A DNA stretch of 64,000 bases from Rufibacter immobilis (GCF_003721565.1 NZ_RJJE01000017.1:794636-858635); one strand, 5' to 3'; counted from the stretch's first letter, positions 1 through 9,512 are shown. Numbers and translations: made by a program. Notes: generated from the sequence alone by a model not told the origin.

Positions 1-1
1 G

Positions 2-304
2 GAGGATTCCCAGGAAGCCAGCTCACATATTTTCTTCTCCCAGGGGGTAGACCCCACCCTGATCGGCCGCACACCGGGGAAAGGCCTGGGAGCAGGCTCA
101 GGATCGGATAAACGGGTTGCCTACAATATCTGGATCGCAAACAGCAAACCCGAAATGGACCTGCTCCTGGAGCCGGTTGATTTCTGCTACCGGTTCAACG
201 GCTTCAAAAGCAAAGTCACCGGCAGGCCCTATAAACTTTGGTTTAAAAATTATTGGATCACCAGCCTCGACCAGGGCAAGGAAACCCAGCAGCAAGCGAA
301 ATAA
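2..304 (+). CDS. Phage portal protein, C-terminal fragment
   Basis: An open frame enters from the left edge and stops with TAA at 302-304, leaving about 100 C-terminal residues. The piece contains a segment reading FFSQGVDPTLIGRTPGKG followed by a stretch with DKRVAYN and DLLLEP, which resembles the C-terminal part of portal proteins of Bacteroidota prophages; this match is from memory of the family. The portal would form the DNA entry ring of the capsid. Its stop overlaps the next start (TAATG), as expected of a packed late phage operon. The start and the catalytic or clip regions lie outside the window, so the name is an inference; another head protein is possible. Confidence 0.55.
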   Translation, partial: EDSQEASSHIFFSQGVDPTLIGRTPGKGLGAGSGSDKRVAYNIWIANSKPEMDLLLEPVDFCYRFNGFKSKVTGRPYKLWFKNYWITSLDQGKETQQQAK

Positions 305-1290
305 TGCCACTTTTCAAAAAATTAGAGGAAGTAAAAAAGTACGTGGCCGTCAACGCCAGTATCTATTTAGAGGATATCATGCCCTTTATCAGGAGGGCGG
401 AAAACCTGCAGATACGCCCCGCCCTGGGCCGAGAGCTCTACAACGAACTGCACACAGCCTATGAGGCTGACGCAGACCTGAGCGAGCCCATGAAAGCACT
501 GCTGGAGGTATGCCAGGACTGCCTGGCAAACTTCGCCTATCTGCTTTATATCCCCCATGGAGCCACGCAGATCAGCGCCTCGGGAATCCAACAGGTACAG
601 AACGCAACCAACAAACCGGCGACCCCTGAGCAGATCCAGAGACTGGAGAGCTCATATGCCACAACGGCCTACCGTGCCCTGGATGATTTGCTGGAGTACC
701 TGGAGGAAAATGCAAAGGACTACCCGCAGTACGACCAGCTGGAGAGCAGACGCTATTTTCTGCACAGTACCCGCCAATTCGCGCAGTACGTGAACATCGG
801 CGGGAGCCGGCGCACCTACATCGCGCTGCAGCCGGTCATGGCGAGGATAGAGCAAGGCCTGCTCTTAGAGCACCTGGGACCTAAACTGTTCCAGGAACTC
901 AAAAACTGGCACCAGGCGACAACACAGGAAACTACCACAGAGGCCCCGGATCTGGCGCTTCTGCTGGAGAAGGTGAAACCGGTGGTGGCTTTCCATACCA
1001 TAGCCAAAGGCATTGTGGAGCTTTCGCTGGCCATCACGGAAACCGGGCTACACATTTATTCCTCCAGCTCCACATTCGCGCTCACGCTCACGTTGCCGGC
1101 CGACGAAAAAAGGATCAACCGCCTGCTGCTGCAGTACCAGGGCGAAGCGGAGAAAGCGGAGAAGGAACTCACGAACTTTTTATATGCAAGAATTGACAAA
1201 TACCCGCTATTCAAAGAAAGTGGAGCATTTGTGGAGCCACAGGCTCAGCAAGACCCCAACGCGGCAGGTGAGAAATTCTTTATGGCCTAA
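304..1290 (+). CDS. DUF6712-family phage structural protein
   Basis: A 328-residue protein starting MPLFKKLEEVKKY. An ATG at 304 overlapping the previous stop is preferred over the upstream in-frame start at 253, because the DUF6712 family begins at about this point and the overlap is typical of the operon. It is rich in helices and has no signal peptide or membrane segment. DUF6712 proteins sit between portal and tail genes in Bacteroidota prophages and are thought to be head or head-tail connector components, but the exact role is unknown. The C-terminus has a run of E/K-rich helices (QGEAEKAEKEL). Confidence 0.7.
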   Translation: MPLFKKLEEVKKYVAVNASIYLEDIMPFIRRAENLQIRPALGRELYNELHTAYEADADLSEPMKALLEVCQDCLANFAYLLYIPHGATQISASGIQQVQNATNKPATPEQIQRLESSYATTAYRALDDLLEYLEENAKDYPQYDQLESRRYFLHSTRQFAQYVNIGGSRRTYIALQPVMARIEQGLLLEHLGPKLFQELKNWHQATTQETTTEAPDLALLLEKVKPVVAFHTIAKGIVELSLAITETGLHIYSSSSTFALTLTLPADEKRINRLLLQYQGEAEKAEKELTNFLYARIDKYPLFKESGAFVEPQAQQDPNAAGEKFFMA

Positions 1291-1294
1291 ACTG

Positions 1295-1516
1295 ATGCAA
1301 TCACATGAAAATATGGGGATTGTGAAGGTCTGGGGCCTTCTCTTCCTGAACGTGCTGACGGAGAACATTCTCCAGGCAAATCTGCTGCAGAACATCCTGT
1401 TCATGCTCTCCATCACCTACACCGCCATTAGAATTTACAAAGAACTAAAACCAGTCAAAAACAAGAGTAATGCAAAAACCGCTGATCACAGTAAGCCGGA
1501 TTCTTTACAACAATGA
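1295..1516 (+). CDS. Small holin-like membrane protein
   Basis: A 73-residue protein (67 residues if the second ATG at 1313 is used). One long hydrophobic region, roughly residues 8-48, contains VWGLLFLNVL and ILFMLSITYTAI, followed by a Lys-rich charged tail (KELKPVKNKSNAK). Size, membrane segments with a charged tail, and its place directly before a DUF5675 gene suggest a holin or a holin-like lysis protein. It starts 4 nt after the DUF6712 stop and overlaps the next gene by 47 nt, which is long for this operon. No family was recognised by sequence, so the function is inferred from position and topology. Confidence 0.55.
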   Translation: MQSHENMGIVKVWGLLFLNVLTENILQANLLQNILFMLSITYTAIRIYKELKPVKNKSNAKTADHSKPDSLQQ

Positions 1517-1922
1517 CGCAAGCGTCTCCACCTTCACCGTCAACGGCAAAGGTGTCTCCGGATTCGGCGTTGAGGACGAGCGCCGCAACACCAAGAAAAA
1601 AGGGGAAACCTGTATTCCGGAGGGCACCTATGAGCTGGGCTTCCACAAAAGCCCGAAATTCTCCGGGAAGTACGGCCACGACATGATCCACATCAAAAAC
1701 GTGCCAGGCTTCGAGTACATCCTGATTCACCCGGGAAACACCGACGACGACACAGAGGGCTGCTACATCCCCGGCACCAGCATCGGGATGCTGAACAACC
1801 AGGTAGCCGTGCTCACATCCACCGCACTTTACAAAAAGCTGTATGCCGCCGCAGCTCCAGAGATCAAAAAAGGCGGTGCCAAAATCCAATTCATCAATCT
1901 TTTCCCATTAGCAGCATTATGA
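1470..1922 (+). CDS. DUF5675 family protein (putative lysis/peptidoglycan-related)
   Basis: A 150-residue protein with the layout of DUF5675: an N-terminal strand (LITVSRILYNNDASVSTF), a central GETCIPEGTYEL segment, and an IHPGNTDDDTEGCYIPG block. The H...GC arrangement recalls the active site of L,D-transpeptidase-like proteins, but catalysis has not been shown as far as I know. It has no signal peptide. Next to a holin-like gene it probably belongs to the lysis module. It starts at ATG 1470 inside the preceding gene and ends in an ATGA overlap with the next gene. Confidence 0.7.
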   Translation: MQKPLITVSRILYNNDASVSTFTVNGKGVSGFGVEDERRNTKKKGETCIPEGTYELGFHKSPKFSGKYGHDMIHIKNVPGFEYILIHPGNTDDDTEGCYIPGTSIGMLNNQVAVLTSTALYKKLYAAAAPEIKKGGAKIQFINLFPLAAL

Positions 1923-2143
1923 GCGCAGAGGTAGAAAATTTGGCCACAGAGCCAAGCAAAGGAAAAAAGGTACTCAACACCGTCACAAAGGTGCTGAAGT
2001 TCATTGCCAAGCTAGGAGGCGCTGTATTCCTGCTGAAGGCCACCGGGAAGGTGAAGATTTCCCCAGGCCTGGAGAAAGCCGCCGAAATAGCCGGCGTTGC
2101 CGCAGATGTGGCAGAAGCTGTAAAAGATGTGGCCAATGAATAA
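1919..2143 (+). CDS. Small phage protein, unknown
   Basis: A 74-residue protein with a basic N-terminal half (KGKKVLNTVTKVLKFIAKLGG), a short apolar stretch (AVFLLKATG), and an Ala/Val-rich amphipathic C-terminal helix ending in VAEAVKDVANE. The start overlaps the DUF5675 stop (ATGA), and its own stop lies inside the start of the next gene. I do not recognise a family. Position next to the lysis genes and possible membrane affinity would allow a spanin-like or antiholin-like role, but nothing in the sequence proves it. Confidence 0.55.
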   Translation: MSAEVENLATEPSKGKKVLNTVTKVLKFIAKLGGAVFLLKATGKVKISPGLEKAAEIAGVAADVAEAVKDVANE

Positions 2144-2972
2144 AGTCACCCTTAACGGCAGGGAATTTAACGTTGCAGGCGCACTCAATGAGTTGAGTGC
2201 GCCTCAACTGCTTAAACTGACCAAGCTAATCCATTCAGGGAAACCGGTGGAACACGTGCTCAAAAGCAGTATTCTGATCCTGCTGCAGGTACGCCGCAAC
2301 CTGTACCTGCAGTGGCTGTTCTTCTGGCATCTGAAACTGGAGGAACTTGAATATCTCCTGCTGGAGCTGGAACCTATTTGTGGCTTCCTTTTCAGAAAAA
2401 GCACCCTGACAAAGCAGCTACTGCCTAAAATACGCATCCCTGGAACCCTAAAATGGCTGTATGGTCCTGCCGACCTCCTGGGTAACTGCAGTTTCCTGGA
2501 GTACATAAAGGCTGAGGCAGCCTACCTGGGTTACCACCGCACGAGAGATCAAAGATACCTGAACCGTCTGGTGGCCATCCTTTACAGACCGAGGAACAGG
2601 GCAAAGGAAACCGCCGACACGGCAACCGGAGACACCAGGGAGAAATTCAACGAGGCATTACTGGAGAGAAGGACCAAACAGGTAGCCCGGCTGCCGTTGG
2701 CCACACGGCAGGCAATCATGCTGTTTTTCGTCGGCTGCAGGCAGCAGATCGTGGAAAGGCACCGGGAGGTGTTCCCGGAACCGGAGCAAGGCGTTACGGA
2801 GCAGCGCAGAGCCGCCAACCTCGGTTGGGCGGGCATACTCAAGCAGCTGGCCGGCAGCATAAAGGACTATGAGCCCACAGGGGCCCAGAACATCCACACA
2901 GTATTATTTCACATGAAAGCATCCATCCTAGAGGAAAGGGAGAGAGAGGCGAAAGCAAAATCCAGTAAATGA
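2136..2972 (+). CDS. Phage protein of unknown function upstream of tail genes
   Basis: A 278-residue protein starting MNKVTLNGREFNVAG. The ATG at 2136 is chosen over 2127 because the next residues form a typical N-terminal beta hairpin. It is helical and basic, with an apolar Leu/Trp segment near residues 48-75 (SILILLQVRR, LQWLFFWHLKLEELEYLLLE) and conserved-looking Arg pairs later. Tail assembly chaperones often lie two to three genes ahead of the tape measure, so that role is possible, but I see no frameshift site and no family match. Ends in an ATGA overlap with the next gene. Confidence 0.55.
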   Translation: MNKVTLNGREFNVAGALNELSAPQLLKLTKLIHSGKPVEHVLKSSILILLQVRRNLYLQWLFFWHLKLEELEYLLLELEPICGFLFRKSTLTKQLLPKIRIPGTLKWLYGPADLLGNCSFLEYIKAEAAYLGYHRTRDQRYLNRLVAILYRPRNRAKETADTATGDTREKFNEALLERRTKQVARLPLATRQAIMLFFVGCRQQIVERHREVFPEPEQGVTEQRRAANLGWAGILKQLAGSIKDYEPTGAQNIHTVLFHMKASILEEREREAKAKSSK

Positions 2973-3469
2973 CACTAACCGCATACACCAACTATTTTGA
3001 GTTCCTGGCCACGTACTTCCGCCCCATCGGGCACAGCGGCAACCGCCAGCGCTTCGCCAGGGTGGATATTGAAGAAGTAATTACCCAGCTCAGAAGCAGG
3101 CTGGACCTGCAGGAGCCTTGCATGCTCCTGGAGTATTTCGAGGGTGAGCTCGGCGGAAACGGCGGTGACAACCACCTGAACCAGATGACCGGCGCTTTCT
3201 ACATCGTGCAGCAGGTAAGGGCGAATGATCTCAAAGACGAGAATCTGGTATTGAACCGCTGCCTGGAGTACGGGAAGGAAATAGTGGCCAGGATCTACAA
3301 AGATTCAGAGAAACGGACCATATACGGTTTCCTGAAGAATTTCAGACTGGAGAAGGTGAGCTACAACAAAGTTGGGCCTCTATGGGGCAACGTCTACGGC
3401 TACCGGTTTGAATTCCCTTGGTATGACAGTTTCGCACCGGTGACCTTCCCCAACAACTGGAGCGCATGA
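2969..3469 (+). CDS. Phage protein, possible head-tail or tail completion protein
   Basis: A 166-residue soluble protein beginning MTLTAYTNYFEFLATYFRPI. Aromatic-rich segments alternate with charged ones, and the C-terminus (VYGYRFEFPWYDSF) looks like a terminal beta strand. No recognised domain. It overlaps both neighbours by ATGA junctions, so it is translationally coupled in the late operon. Its place three genes ahead of the tape measure makes a neck or tail-terminator role plausible; that is inference only. Confidence 0.55.
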   Translation: MTLTAYTNYFEFLATYFRPIGHSGNRQRFARVDIEEVITQLRSRLDLQEPCMLLEYFEGELGGNGGDNHLNQMTGAFYIVQQVRANDLKDENLVLNRCLEYGKEIVARIYKDSEKRTIYGFLKNFRLEKVSYNKVGPLWGNVYGYRFEFPWYDSFAPVTFPNNWSA

Positions 3470-3921
3470 GCCAGCTGATTGATGTATTTGAGCTGGTGGA
3501 GGAATGGGCGGACCGCACCGACAGAATCCTGAAAGAGCAAATGAAACGCCTAAAAGTAGGTGAAAAAGGAGGAGGAGACAAAGAGCTGTTTTTCTCCCTC
3601 CGCTCAAACGTCTACGCCAAATACGGTGACAAAGTGCAGATGGATCTTTCATTCATTGAGCATGGCCGGTTCAGGGATATGGGTGCGGGATCTGGGAAAA
3701 AAGCCAAAATAGAAACCATGGCCGGAAACCTGGCATTGGCCACGGCCAGCGCCAGGAAGAGGAAAGGCAGAAAACCCGCCAAATGGTACTCAAAACCATT
3801 TTACGGCAGATTGAACGCGCTGCTAGGGGTAGTGAGCGGAGAAGTGCAGGAAGTAATCATTGAAACATTGAAAGAGGTGGCCACAGGGCCACAGCAAGCC
3901 CCCAAGACTAGGAGGAAGTAG
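3466..3921 (+). CDS. Phage protein, possible tail/neck component
   Basis: A 151-residue basic protein. The N-terminal helix reads LIDVFELVEEWADR; a central segment has LRSNVYAKYGDKVQMDLSF; the C-terminal half contains RKRKGRKPAKWYSKPFYG and an amphipathic helix. This pattern recurs in Bacteroidota prophages just before the tape measure gene, but I cannot assign a named family. The start overlaps the previous stop (ATGA). A purine-rich GGAGG lies just before the following tape measure start, one of few Shine-Dalgarno-like sites in the window. Confidence 0.55.
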   Translation: MSQLIDVFELVEEWADRTDRILKEQMKRLKVGEKGGGDKELFFSLRSNVYAKYGDKVQMDLSFIEHGRFRDMGAGSGKKAKIETMAGNLALATASARKRKGRKPAKWYSKPFYGRLNALLGVVSGEVQEVIIETLKEVATGPQQAPKTRRK

Positions 3922-3923
3922 GA

Positions 3924-6900
3924 ATGAGTGTTAGGCAGGACAAAGTACAGGTAGCCGTAGAGGTTGACGGCAGCCAGGGGATTAATGAGCTCGGTAAGCT
4001 CGAAATGAAGCAGAAGGACCTGCTCAAAACGCTGGGTGGCCTGAAAAACGGCACTAAGGCATACATTGAATCATTCAAGCAGCTGGAGGAAGTCAATGAT
4101 CTGGTAGACAAACAGCGCGAAAAACTCGGGCTTACCGGCATGACGATGAAGCAGCTCCGGAAATACCTGGGAGAGCTGAATCGTGAGCAGGCCACCGGCG
4201 CAACGTTCGGGACCGAGCGCTGGGACGAACTGCAGCAGAAAATTGATGCCGTCACCAATGAGATCCAGCGACAGGACCAGGTGAAAAAAGGCATTGCACC
4301 CTTCGTGAGCACCAAAGACCTGGCAGACCTGGATAAACTGGAGAAAGCGCAGACCAGGCTAACCCAGCAAATGCGCGGGCTCCAGGAAAACAGCAGAAAA
4401 TACCAGGAAGCCTACAAAGACCTGGAAGAGGTAAACGCCACCATTGCGGCACACCGGGAAGAACTCGGGATCACCGGCATGACCCTGGGCCAGCTGAAAA
4501 GCTGGTACAAAGACCTGGAAACTCAGATTGAGGGGATGGATTACGGTTCTGAGGCCTGGGTACAGGCCAAAGACAAAATGCAGGCTGTGGACGGCGCTAT
4601 TCAGAACCAAACCAAGAAAATAAAGGGATTGGGGGGTATGTGGCAGTGGCTGAAAAGCGAAGTCGCGCAGATGGGGATGCTTGCCGCCGTTTTCATGGGC
4701 CTCCAGCTGGCGGCGGAAAAAGTAAGCCAGGTGATCAGCTCTAACGCTGAGCTCTCAGACAGCTATGCCGACATAGAGAAATCAACCAACATGGCCACCG
4801 ACGAGGTGGAGAGGTTTGACAAAGCCCTGAAGAAAATTGACACCAGGACCAAAGCCAAAGACCTCCGGGATATTACCGTGATCGGCGGCCAGCTCGGCGT
4901 GGCCAATGATGAGCTGCTGAGCTTCGTGGAGAACGTTGACAAAGCCGTGGTGGCCCTGGGGGATGAATTCACGGGTGGGGCAGAGGAAGTGGCCAGAGAG
5001 TTGGGTGCACTGCAGAAACTCTTCAAGGAAACGGCGAAACTGGACGCAGGGGAAGCAATCAATAACATTGGTTCTGCCATTAACGCCCTGGGTGCAGATG
5101 GAGCCGCAACCGGTCCCGTAATCGCAGATTTCACAAAAAGATTGGGTGCCCTTGGAAACTTAGGGCCAAATATTTCGCAAACGCTCGGGCTAGGAGCCGC
5201 ACTACAGGAGCTGGGCCTAACCGCTGAAGTATCATCCGGAGGCGTGACCAATGTGATTCTAACCATGAACAAGCAGGCAGACAGCTTCGCCAAGTTCATG
5301 AAAATGGGCATTGCCGAGTACAAAGAAATGATGCAGAACAACCCTAACGAAATGCTCCTGACTATGGCAGAGCGCTTCAAAGGGGCCAGTTCAACGTCTA
5401 TTGTACAGACGCTGGAGAAACTGAACATCAACAGCCAGGAAGCGGTGAAAGTGGTGGCCCTGCTCTCCAACCAGACCCAAATAGTCCGGGAGAAACAGGA
5501 ACTGGCCAACCAGGCCATGAAGGAAGGGACCAGCTTAACGGACGAATTCAACAAGAAGAACAACAATTTCGCCGGGAAACTGGAGAAACTAGGCAAACTG
5601 CTGCATACCTCTTTCGTGAACAGCCCCATCAAAAGGGGCATGGAAAGTGTCGTTGACACCTTGCTGGGGATCGCCAAAGGGGCGGAAAACGCCACTGAGG
5701 CTTTCGGAAAATGGGAAAAGCAGTCTGAATTCGTGGAGAAACTGCAGGGAGGTTTCAGCGACCTGCTGAAGGAGTACGAAAGCCTCCAGGGAAAAACCAC
5801 ACGCACAGCTGAGGAAAACGAGCGCCTGGAAACGGTGATCTCAAAAATAGCGGAAGTGGTGCCGCAGGCCGTGACGGCCTGGGACAAATATGGCAACGCC
5901 ATGACCATCAACACGCAAAAGGCGCGTGATTTCATCAAGGAGCAGCAGGATGCCCTCAAATACATCAACAAAGAGAAAATTGAGGTCATTGAGAAGGAAA
6001 GGGCGCAGAAAAGCCTGGATCTAACCATTGCGAGGGCACAGCTTGATTCCGGGAAGAAAAGCAAAATGATCTCACAAAACACATCATGGGGCACCACTTC
6101 CATCCAGGAGGTCAAAATACCCATGACCGCGGCTGAATTCAACCAAGTAAGGGCCGATATAAACGCACTCCAGTCTGAACTCAACGGCATGGATGCGAAC
6201 CTGGCACTACTAAGGGGCGAGAAAACAAAGGCGCAGATTGCCCTGGAAAAAGAGAACGCGAAAAAAGACAATGACCCGGTAACAAAGGTAACGGAACTGG
6301 ATTTTGAAGACGCGGAGGCCAAAGCCAAGGAAGAGGAAAAGGCCCGCCACAAACAGGAAGCCGCACAGAAGAAAGCAGCTGACGCAAAACGCCGGGCCGC
6401 AGAGAAACTGGCCGAGGAACGCCAGCGCCAATTAAAGGAAATGCAGGAGATAGAGCGCCAGTACATGGATGCCTATATCGCCAATATTGCCGATGAATAT
6501 GAGCGTGAGCGTGAAATGAGCCGGCAGAACTTCATCCGCCAGATGGATGAGAGCAAGGCCCAGGGGACCGCGAGAATTGAGCTGGAGAAACTGCTTCGCC
6601 AGAAAATGAACGCTGAGATAGCGGCCGTGGACGCTAAGGAGGCGCTCAAAAAGAAAGAAACCGAGAAAGAGCTCTTTGACAAAAGGGCGCGGGATGCCAT
6701 GGCCGGTGCCAACCTCAACGTGATTGAGAAAGGCATGGAGCTGGATTTCGGGCCACAGGACGAAAAAAGCCAGAAGGAAGCAAGGGAAGCCTATAATAAG
6801 GCCAGGATTGAATCCATTGAGCTGGAGCGTGACCTGAAACTGGAGGAGCTGGAGATCACCAAAGGCACAGAGGCGGAAAAGAACCTCGTGATCGCGGAGA

Positions 6901-7811
6901 GCGAAGATGCGGTGGCGAAAATCCGGGCTGAGTACCGGGAAGACGAGAAACAGGCCATGGTGGACGCGGCAAACAACTTTGCCGACATCATGACCAATAT
7001 GATCAACGCGCTGAGTTCCTTCGCCCAGGCAGCCACGGAAGCGGATTTGCGCCGGGTGCAGAAACAAAAGGAATCTGCCCTGCAATCACTGGATGATCAG
7101 TATGGAAAGGGAACGCTCCGGAAAGCCAAGTACGAGAAGGAAAAGGAGAAAATTGAAAAACAGGCGGAGGAACGCCTCCGGAAAATCAAGAACGAGCAGG
7201 CGAAAAAAGACCGGGAGGCACAAATCGCCAATACCATCATCGCCGGATCAGTGGCCGTGTTGAGCGCCAGCGCCAACCCGCTCGGAATCCTTTCACCCCA
7301 GGCAGTGTCTACCGCCATTGCCGCAGGCCTGCAGCTGGCCACCGTGATCGCCCAGCCGATTCAGGAATACGCCGAGGGTGGATTGGTGCAGTTTTCCCCA
7401 AAACAGGCCAAATCCATCGCTGCCGGGGGAATGCAGACAGGCGGCGCTTTCCTTGCTTCCATGAACGAGGAAGGGCAGGAATACGTGGTCCCTAATTATT
7501 TGCTGCAAAATCCCGAGGTTGCGGACTATGTGAGCATCATAGAGGCCATGCGAACCGGCAACCACTACGGCCGGGGCTACGCAGAAGGCGGGCCAGGACC
7601 GGGGAACGGAAGCGATACCCAACTGCAGCGGCCGCAGACCGTGACGGAAAATCCGGAGAGCCGGCAATTAATGGAACAGACCCTGCAACAGATCCTGTAC
7701 CGCCTGGAGAATCCTTTGCCGGTGGAAGGTGTTTGGGATTGGGATTATTACCAGCGAAGCAAGGCAGAGATTGAGCAGATTAAATCAGAATCAATAGTAA
7801 CAGCCGCATAA
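3924..7811 (+). CDS. Phage tail tape measure protein
   Basis: A 1295-residue protein, the longest in the prophage. Residues about 20-125 and 130-235 form two tandem copies of a coiled-coil unit, each ending in a conserved block (LGLTGMTMKQL / LGITGMTLGQL). A predicted membrane segment follows (MLAAVFMGLQLAAEKV, near residue 245). The phage-tail TP901-type region follows, with long K/E/A-rich coiled coils from about 700 to 1080. The C-terminus has an apolar IIAGSVAVLSASANPLGIL segment and Gly-rich EYAEGG repeats. The length sets tail length and the protein is ejected ahead of DNA. It implies a long-tailed phage. The gene begins 2 nt after the previous stop and is followed directly by the next start. 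Confidence 0.9.
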   Translation: MSVRQDKVQVAVEVDGSQGINELGKLEMKQKDLLKTLGGLKNGTKAYIESFKQLEEVNDLVDKQREKLGLTGMTMKQLRKYLGELNREQATGATFGTERWDELQQKIDAVTNEIQRQDQVKKGIAPFVSTKDLADLDKLEKAQTRLTQQMRGLQENSRKYQEAYKDLEEVNATIAAHREELGITGMTLGQLKSWYKDLETQIEGMDYGSEAWVQAKDKMQAVDGAIQNQTKKIKGLGGMWQWLKSEVAQMGMLAAVFMGLQLAAEKVSQVISSNAELSDSYADIEKSTNMATDEVERFDKALKKIDTRTKAKDLRDITVIGGQLGVANDELLSFVENVDKAVVALGDEFTGGAEEVARELGALQKLFKETAKLDAGEAINNIGSAINALGADGAATGPVIADFTKRLGALGNLGPNISQTLGLGAALQELGLTAEVSSGGVTNVILTMNKQADSFAKFMKMGIAEYKEMMQNNPNEMLLTMAERFKGASSTSIVQTLEKLNINSQEAVKVVALLSNQTQIVREKQELANQAMKEGTSLTDEFNKKNNNFAGKLEKLGKLLHTSFVNSPIKRGMESVVDTLLGIAKGAENATEAFGKWEKQSEFVEKLQGGFSDLLKEYESLQGKTTRTAEENERLETVISKIAEVVPQAVTAWDKYGNAMTINTQKARDFIKEQQDALKYINKEKIEVIEKERAQKSLDLTIARAQLDSGKKSKMISQNTSWGTTSIQEVKIPMTAAEFNQVRADINALQSELNGMDANLALLRGEKTKAQIALEKENAKKDNDPVTKVTELDFEDAEAKAKEEEKARHKQEAAQKKAADAKRRAAEKLAEERQRQLKEMQEIERQYMDAYIANIADEYEREREMSRQNFIRQMDESKAQGTARIELEKLLRQKMNAEIAAVDAKEALKKKETEKELFDKRARDAMAGANLNVIEKGMELDFGPQDEKSQKEAREAYNKARIESIELERDLKLEELEITKGTEAEKNLVIAESEDAVAKIRAEYREDEKQAMVDAANNFADIMTNMINALSSFAQAATEADLRRVQKQKESALQSLDDQYGKGTLRKAKYEKEKEKIEKQAEERLRKIKNEQAKKDREAQIANTIIAGSVAVLSASANPLGILSPQAVSTAIAAGLQLATVIAQPIQEYAEGGLVQFSPKQAKSIAAGGMQTGGAFLASMNEEGQEYVVPNYLLQNPEVADYVSIIEAMRTGNHYGRGYAEGGPGPGNGSDTQLQRPQTVTENPESRQLMEQTLQQILYRLENPLPVEGVWDWDYYQRSKAEIEQIKSESIVTAA

Positions 7812-9512
7812 ATGGCACTCAGACTACTAAAAAGAGAAGTAACGCAAGGCGCAGACCTCAAATACTCAGGAAGGGAATATTATTTCAACGATGCCACCAA
7901 AGCCGTAGAAACGGTGCCGGTGGCATCGTTGCCGTTCAACAGCTCATTCTCCAGATCCACTGAAGAAAATGTTTTTACCGAGGATGCAATCCTGAAGGAT
8001 GGAATCTTCGTGACCATCTACCGACACGATGGTACCGGGGGAATTGTGAAGCTGGAGAAACAGGATTGGTATTATTTCACCATCACCAATGATAAACTTG
8101 CGCTAACGGTAAACCATGCCGGCATAGGTGAAAAAGGCTCCATTACAGCCTGGAAAAGCTACTCTGGTGAGCCGGGGGGAAGATTCGTGCTCTATAAAAT
8201 GCCGGAAAACGTCCAGGTGGACTACTCAGGGGATTTTGGGGTGGAGGAGTTTACCTTCCTGCAGGTTGCACCCGGGAAGTACCGCATAGATGTGGCCAGC
8301 GGTCCTTCCGGATCAATCAAGGCGGAAAAATTCGCCACCTTAGAAGAAAAAAGCCCAGAGCAGGGGGAGCCAATGCCGGAGCCGGAACCTACACCGGAGG
8401 AAAAAGTACTGCCGGCGCTGATCTTCACTAAATGTGCGTTAGAGATTTCGCACCAGGCACCGGGGCCAGCTGAAACCGTCACGCTTGAGATTTACATGGA
8501 AAGCGAATATATGACCGGGGATTACAGCAAAGTGGCAACCAGCTACAGGGACGCTGAAAACGATGGGGTAGCTACATTCAATATAGCAGACGCAATTAAC
8601 ACCAGACTGGAGGCAAGGCAGTTCCCCGGATATCCGGACCTTGAGCGAACAGCCACGCTGCAGATCAGGAACATGGCCAGGTTTTTCCTTCGCATTGGCC
8701 ATAAGGACCCCGAAACAAAACTGATGCGCTGGTACGTCAGCAACATTTGCACCGCGCTGGTGGGCGGGCTTCCGGAGGAAATAAACCAGCAGGAGTACTT
8801 CGCATGGATGCAACAGGAAAAGAAATTCATGACCTGGCAACCGGTGAAAAAGAAGGTGTACCCCAACCAACCCGAACTCTATTATTTCTTACTGGCCAAA
8901 GAGGAGCTGGAGAGCGTCAATCTTCGGGTGGAATTTATGAAAGGGGCAAACCCACAGCCGGTTGCCGTCAGAAAATACCCACTGGACCTTACAGGAAAGC
9001 CCTGGGCCTACAGGCTGCTGCAGTTCTCCCTACCCAACAGCGATTGGCCCAATGAAGCCGATAAAATAAGGCTGAACGTCTGCGATACCGCAGACCAGGC
9101 TATAAGCGAGACAAGGATTCTGGAAATACAGTGGCAAACAGATCCGGTAAGGAGCTTTCTTTTCAGGAACAGCCTTTGCGTCTATGATGTACTGCAGGCG
9201 ACAGGAGAAAAAACCGACAGCCTGGAAGTAGAGCAGCAAACCGCGGAGCGCTTCGGAGGCAAACAGTTCGTGTACCATCTGGAGGGCAGGAGAAGCCACA
9301 AAATCTCCACAGGCTACAAGACAAGGGAGTACCTGGAGTACCTGCAGGAATTTCTCCTATCCAGAAAAAAGGCCGAAATGGTGGACGGCAAACCAATGGA
9401 GATCATCCTGAGAACGAAAAAAATTGACTACCGCCAAGATTACCAAGGCCCCACAGGCTGGCAATTTGAATATGACCGGGCGCAAGCCACGAATTTCCAC
9501 GGAGCAAAATGA
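7812..9512 (+). CDS. Phage tail protein (distal tail/baseplate type)
   Basis: A 566-residue protein, beta-rich, placed between tape measure and a hub-like gene, the usual site of a distal tail protein. The N-terminal 200 residues are beta-strand-like with aromatic turns (QDWYYFTITNDKLAL). A Pro/Glu-rich linker follows near residues 180-195 (GEPMPEPEPTPEEKV). The rest has jelly-roll-like strands. No catalytic motif. The start ATG immediately follows the tape measure stop, and the end overlaps the next start (ATGA). Function is inferred from gene order; host binding is possible. Confidence 0.6.
   Translation: MALRLLKREVTQGADLKYSGREYYFNDATKAVETVPVASLPFNSSFSRSTEENVFTEDAILKDGIFVTIYRHDGTGGIVKLEKQDWYYFTITNDKLALTVNHAGIGEKGSITAWKSYSGEPGGRFVLYKMPENVQVDYSGDFGVEEFTFLQVAPGKYRIDVASGPSGSIKAEKFATLEEKSPEQGEPMPEPEPTPEEKVLPALIFTKCALEISHQAPGPAETVTLEIYMESEYMTGDYSKVATSYRDAENDGVATFNIADAINTRLEARQFPGYPDLERTATLQIRNMARFFLRIGHKDPETKLMRWYVSNICTALVGGLPEEINQQEYFAWMQQEKKFMTWQPVKKKVYPNQPELYYFLLAKEELESVNLRVEFMKGANPQPVAVRKYPLDLTGKPWAYRLLQFSLPNSDWPNEADKIRLNVCDTADQAISETRILEIQWQTDPVRSFLFRNSLCVYDVLQATGEKTDSLEVEQQTAERFGGKQFVYHLEGRRSHKISTGYKTREYLEYLQEFLLSRKKAEMVDGKPMEIILRTKKIDYRQDYQGPTGWQFEYDRAQATNFHGAK

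Noticed and set aside
4763-6466. 567-residue open frame on the minus strand within the tape measure gene
   Set aside because: It is Ser/Ala/Phe-rich and mirrors the coiled-coil codons of the real gene; no start context or domain.
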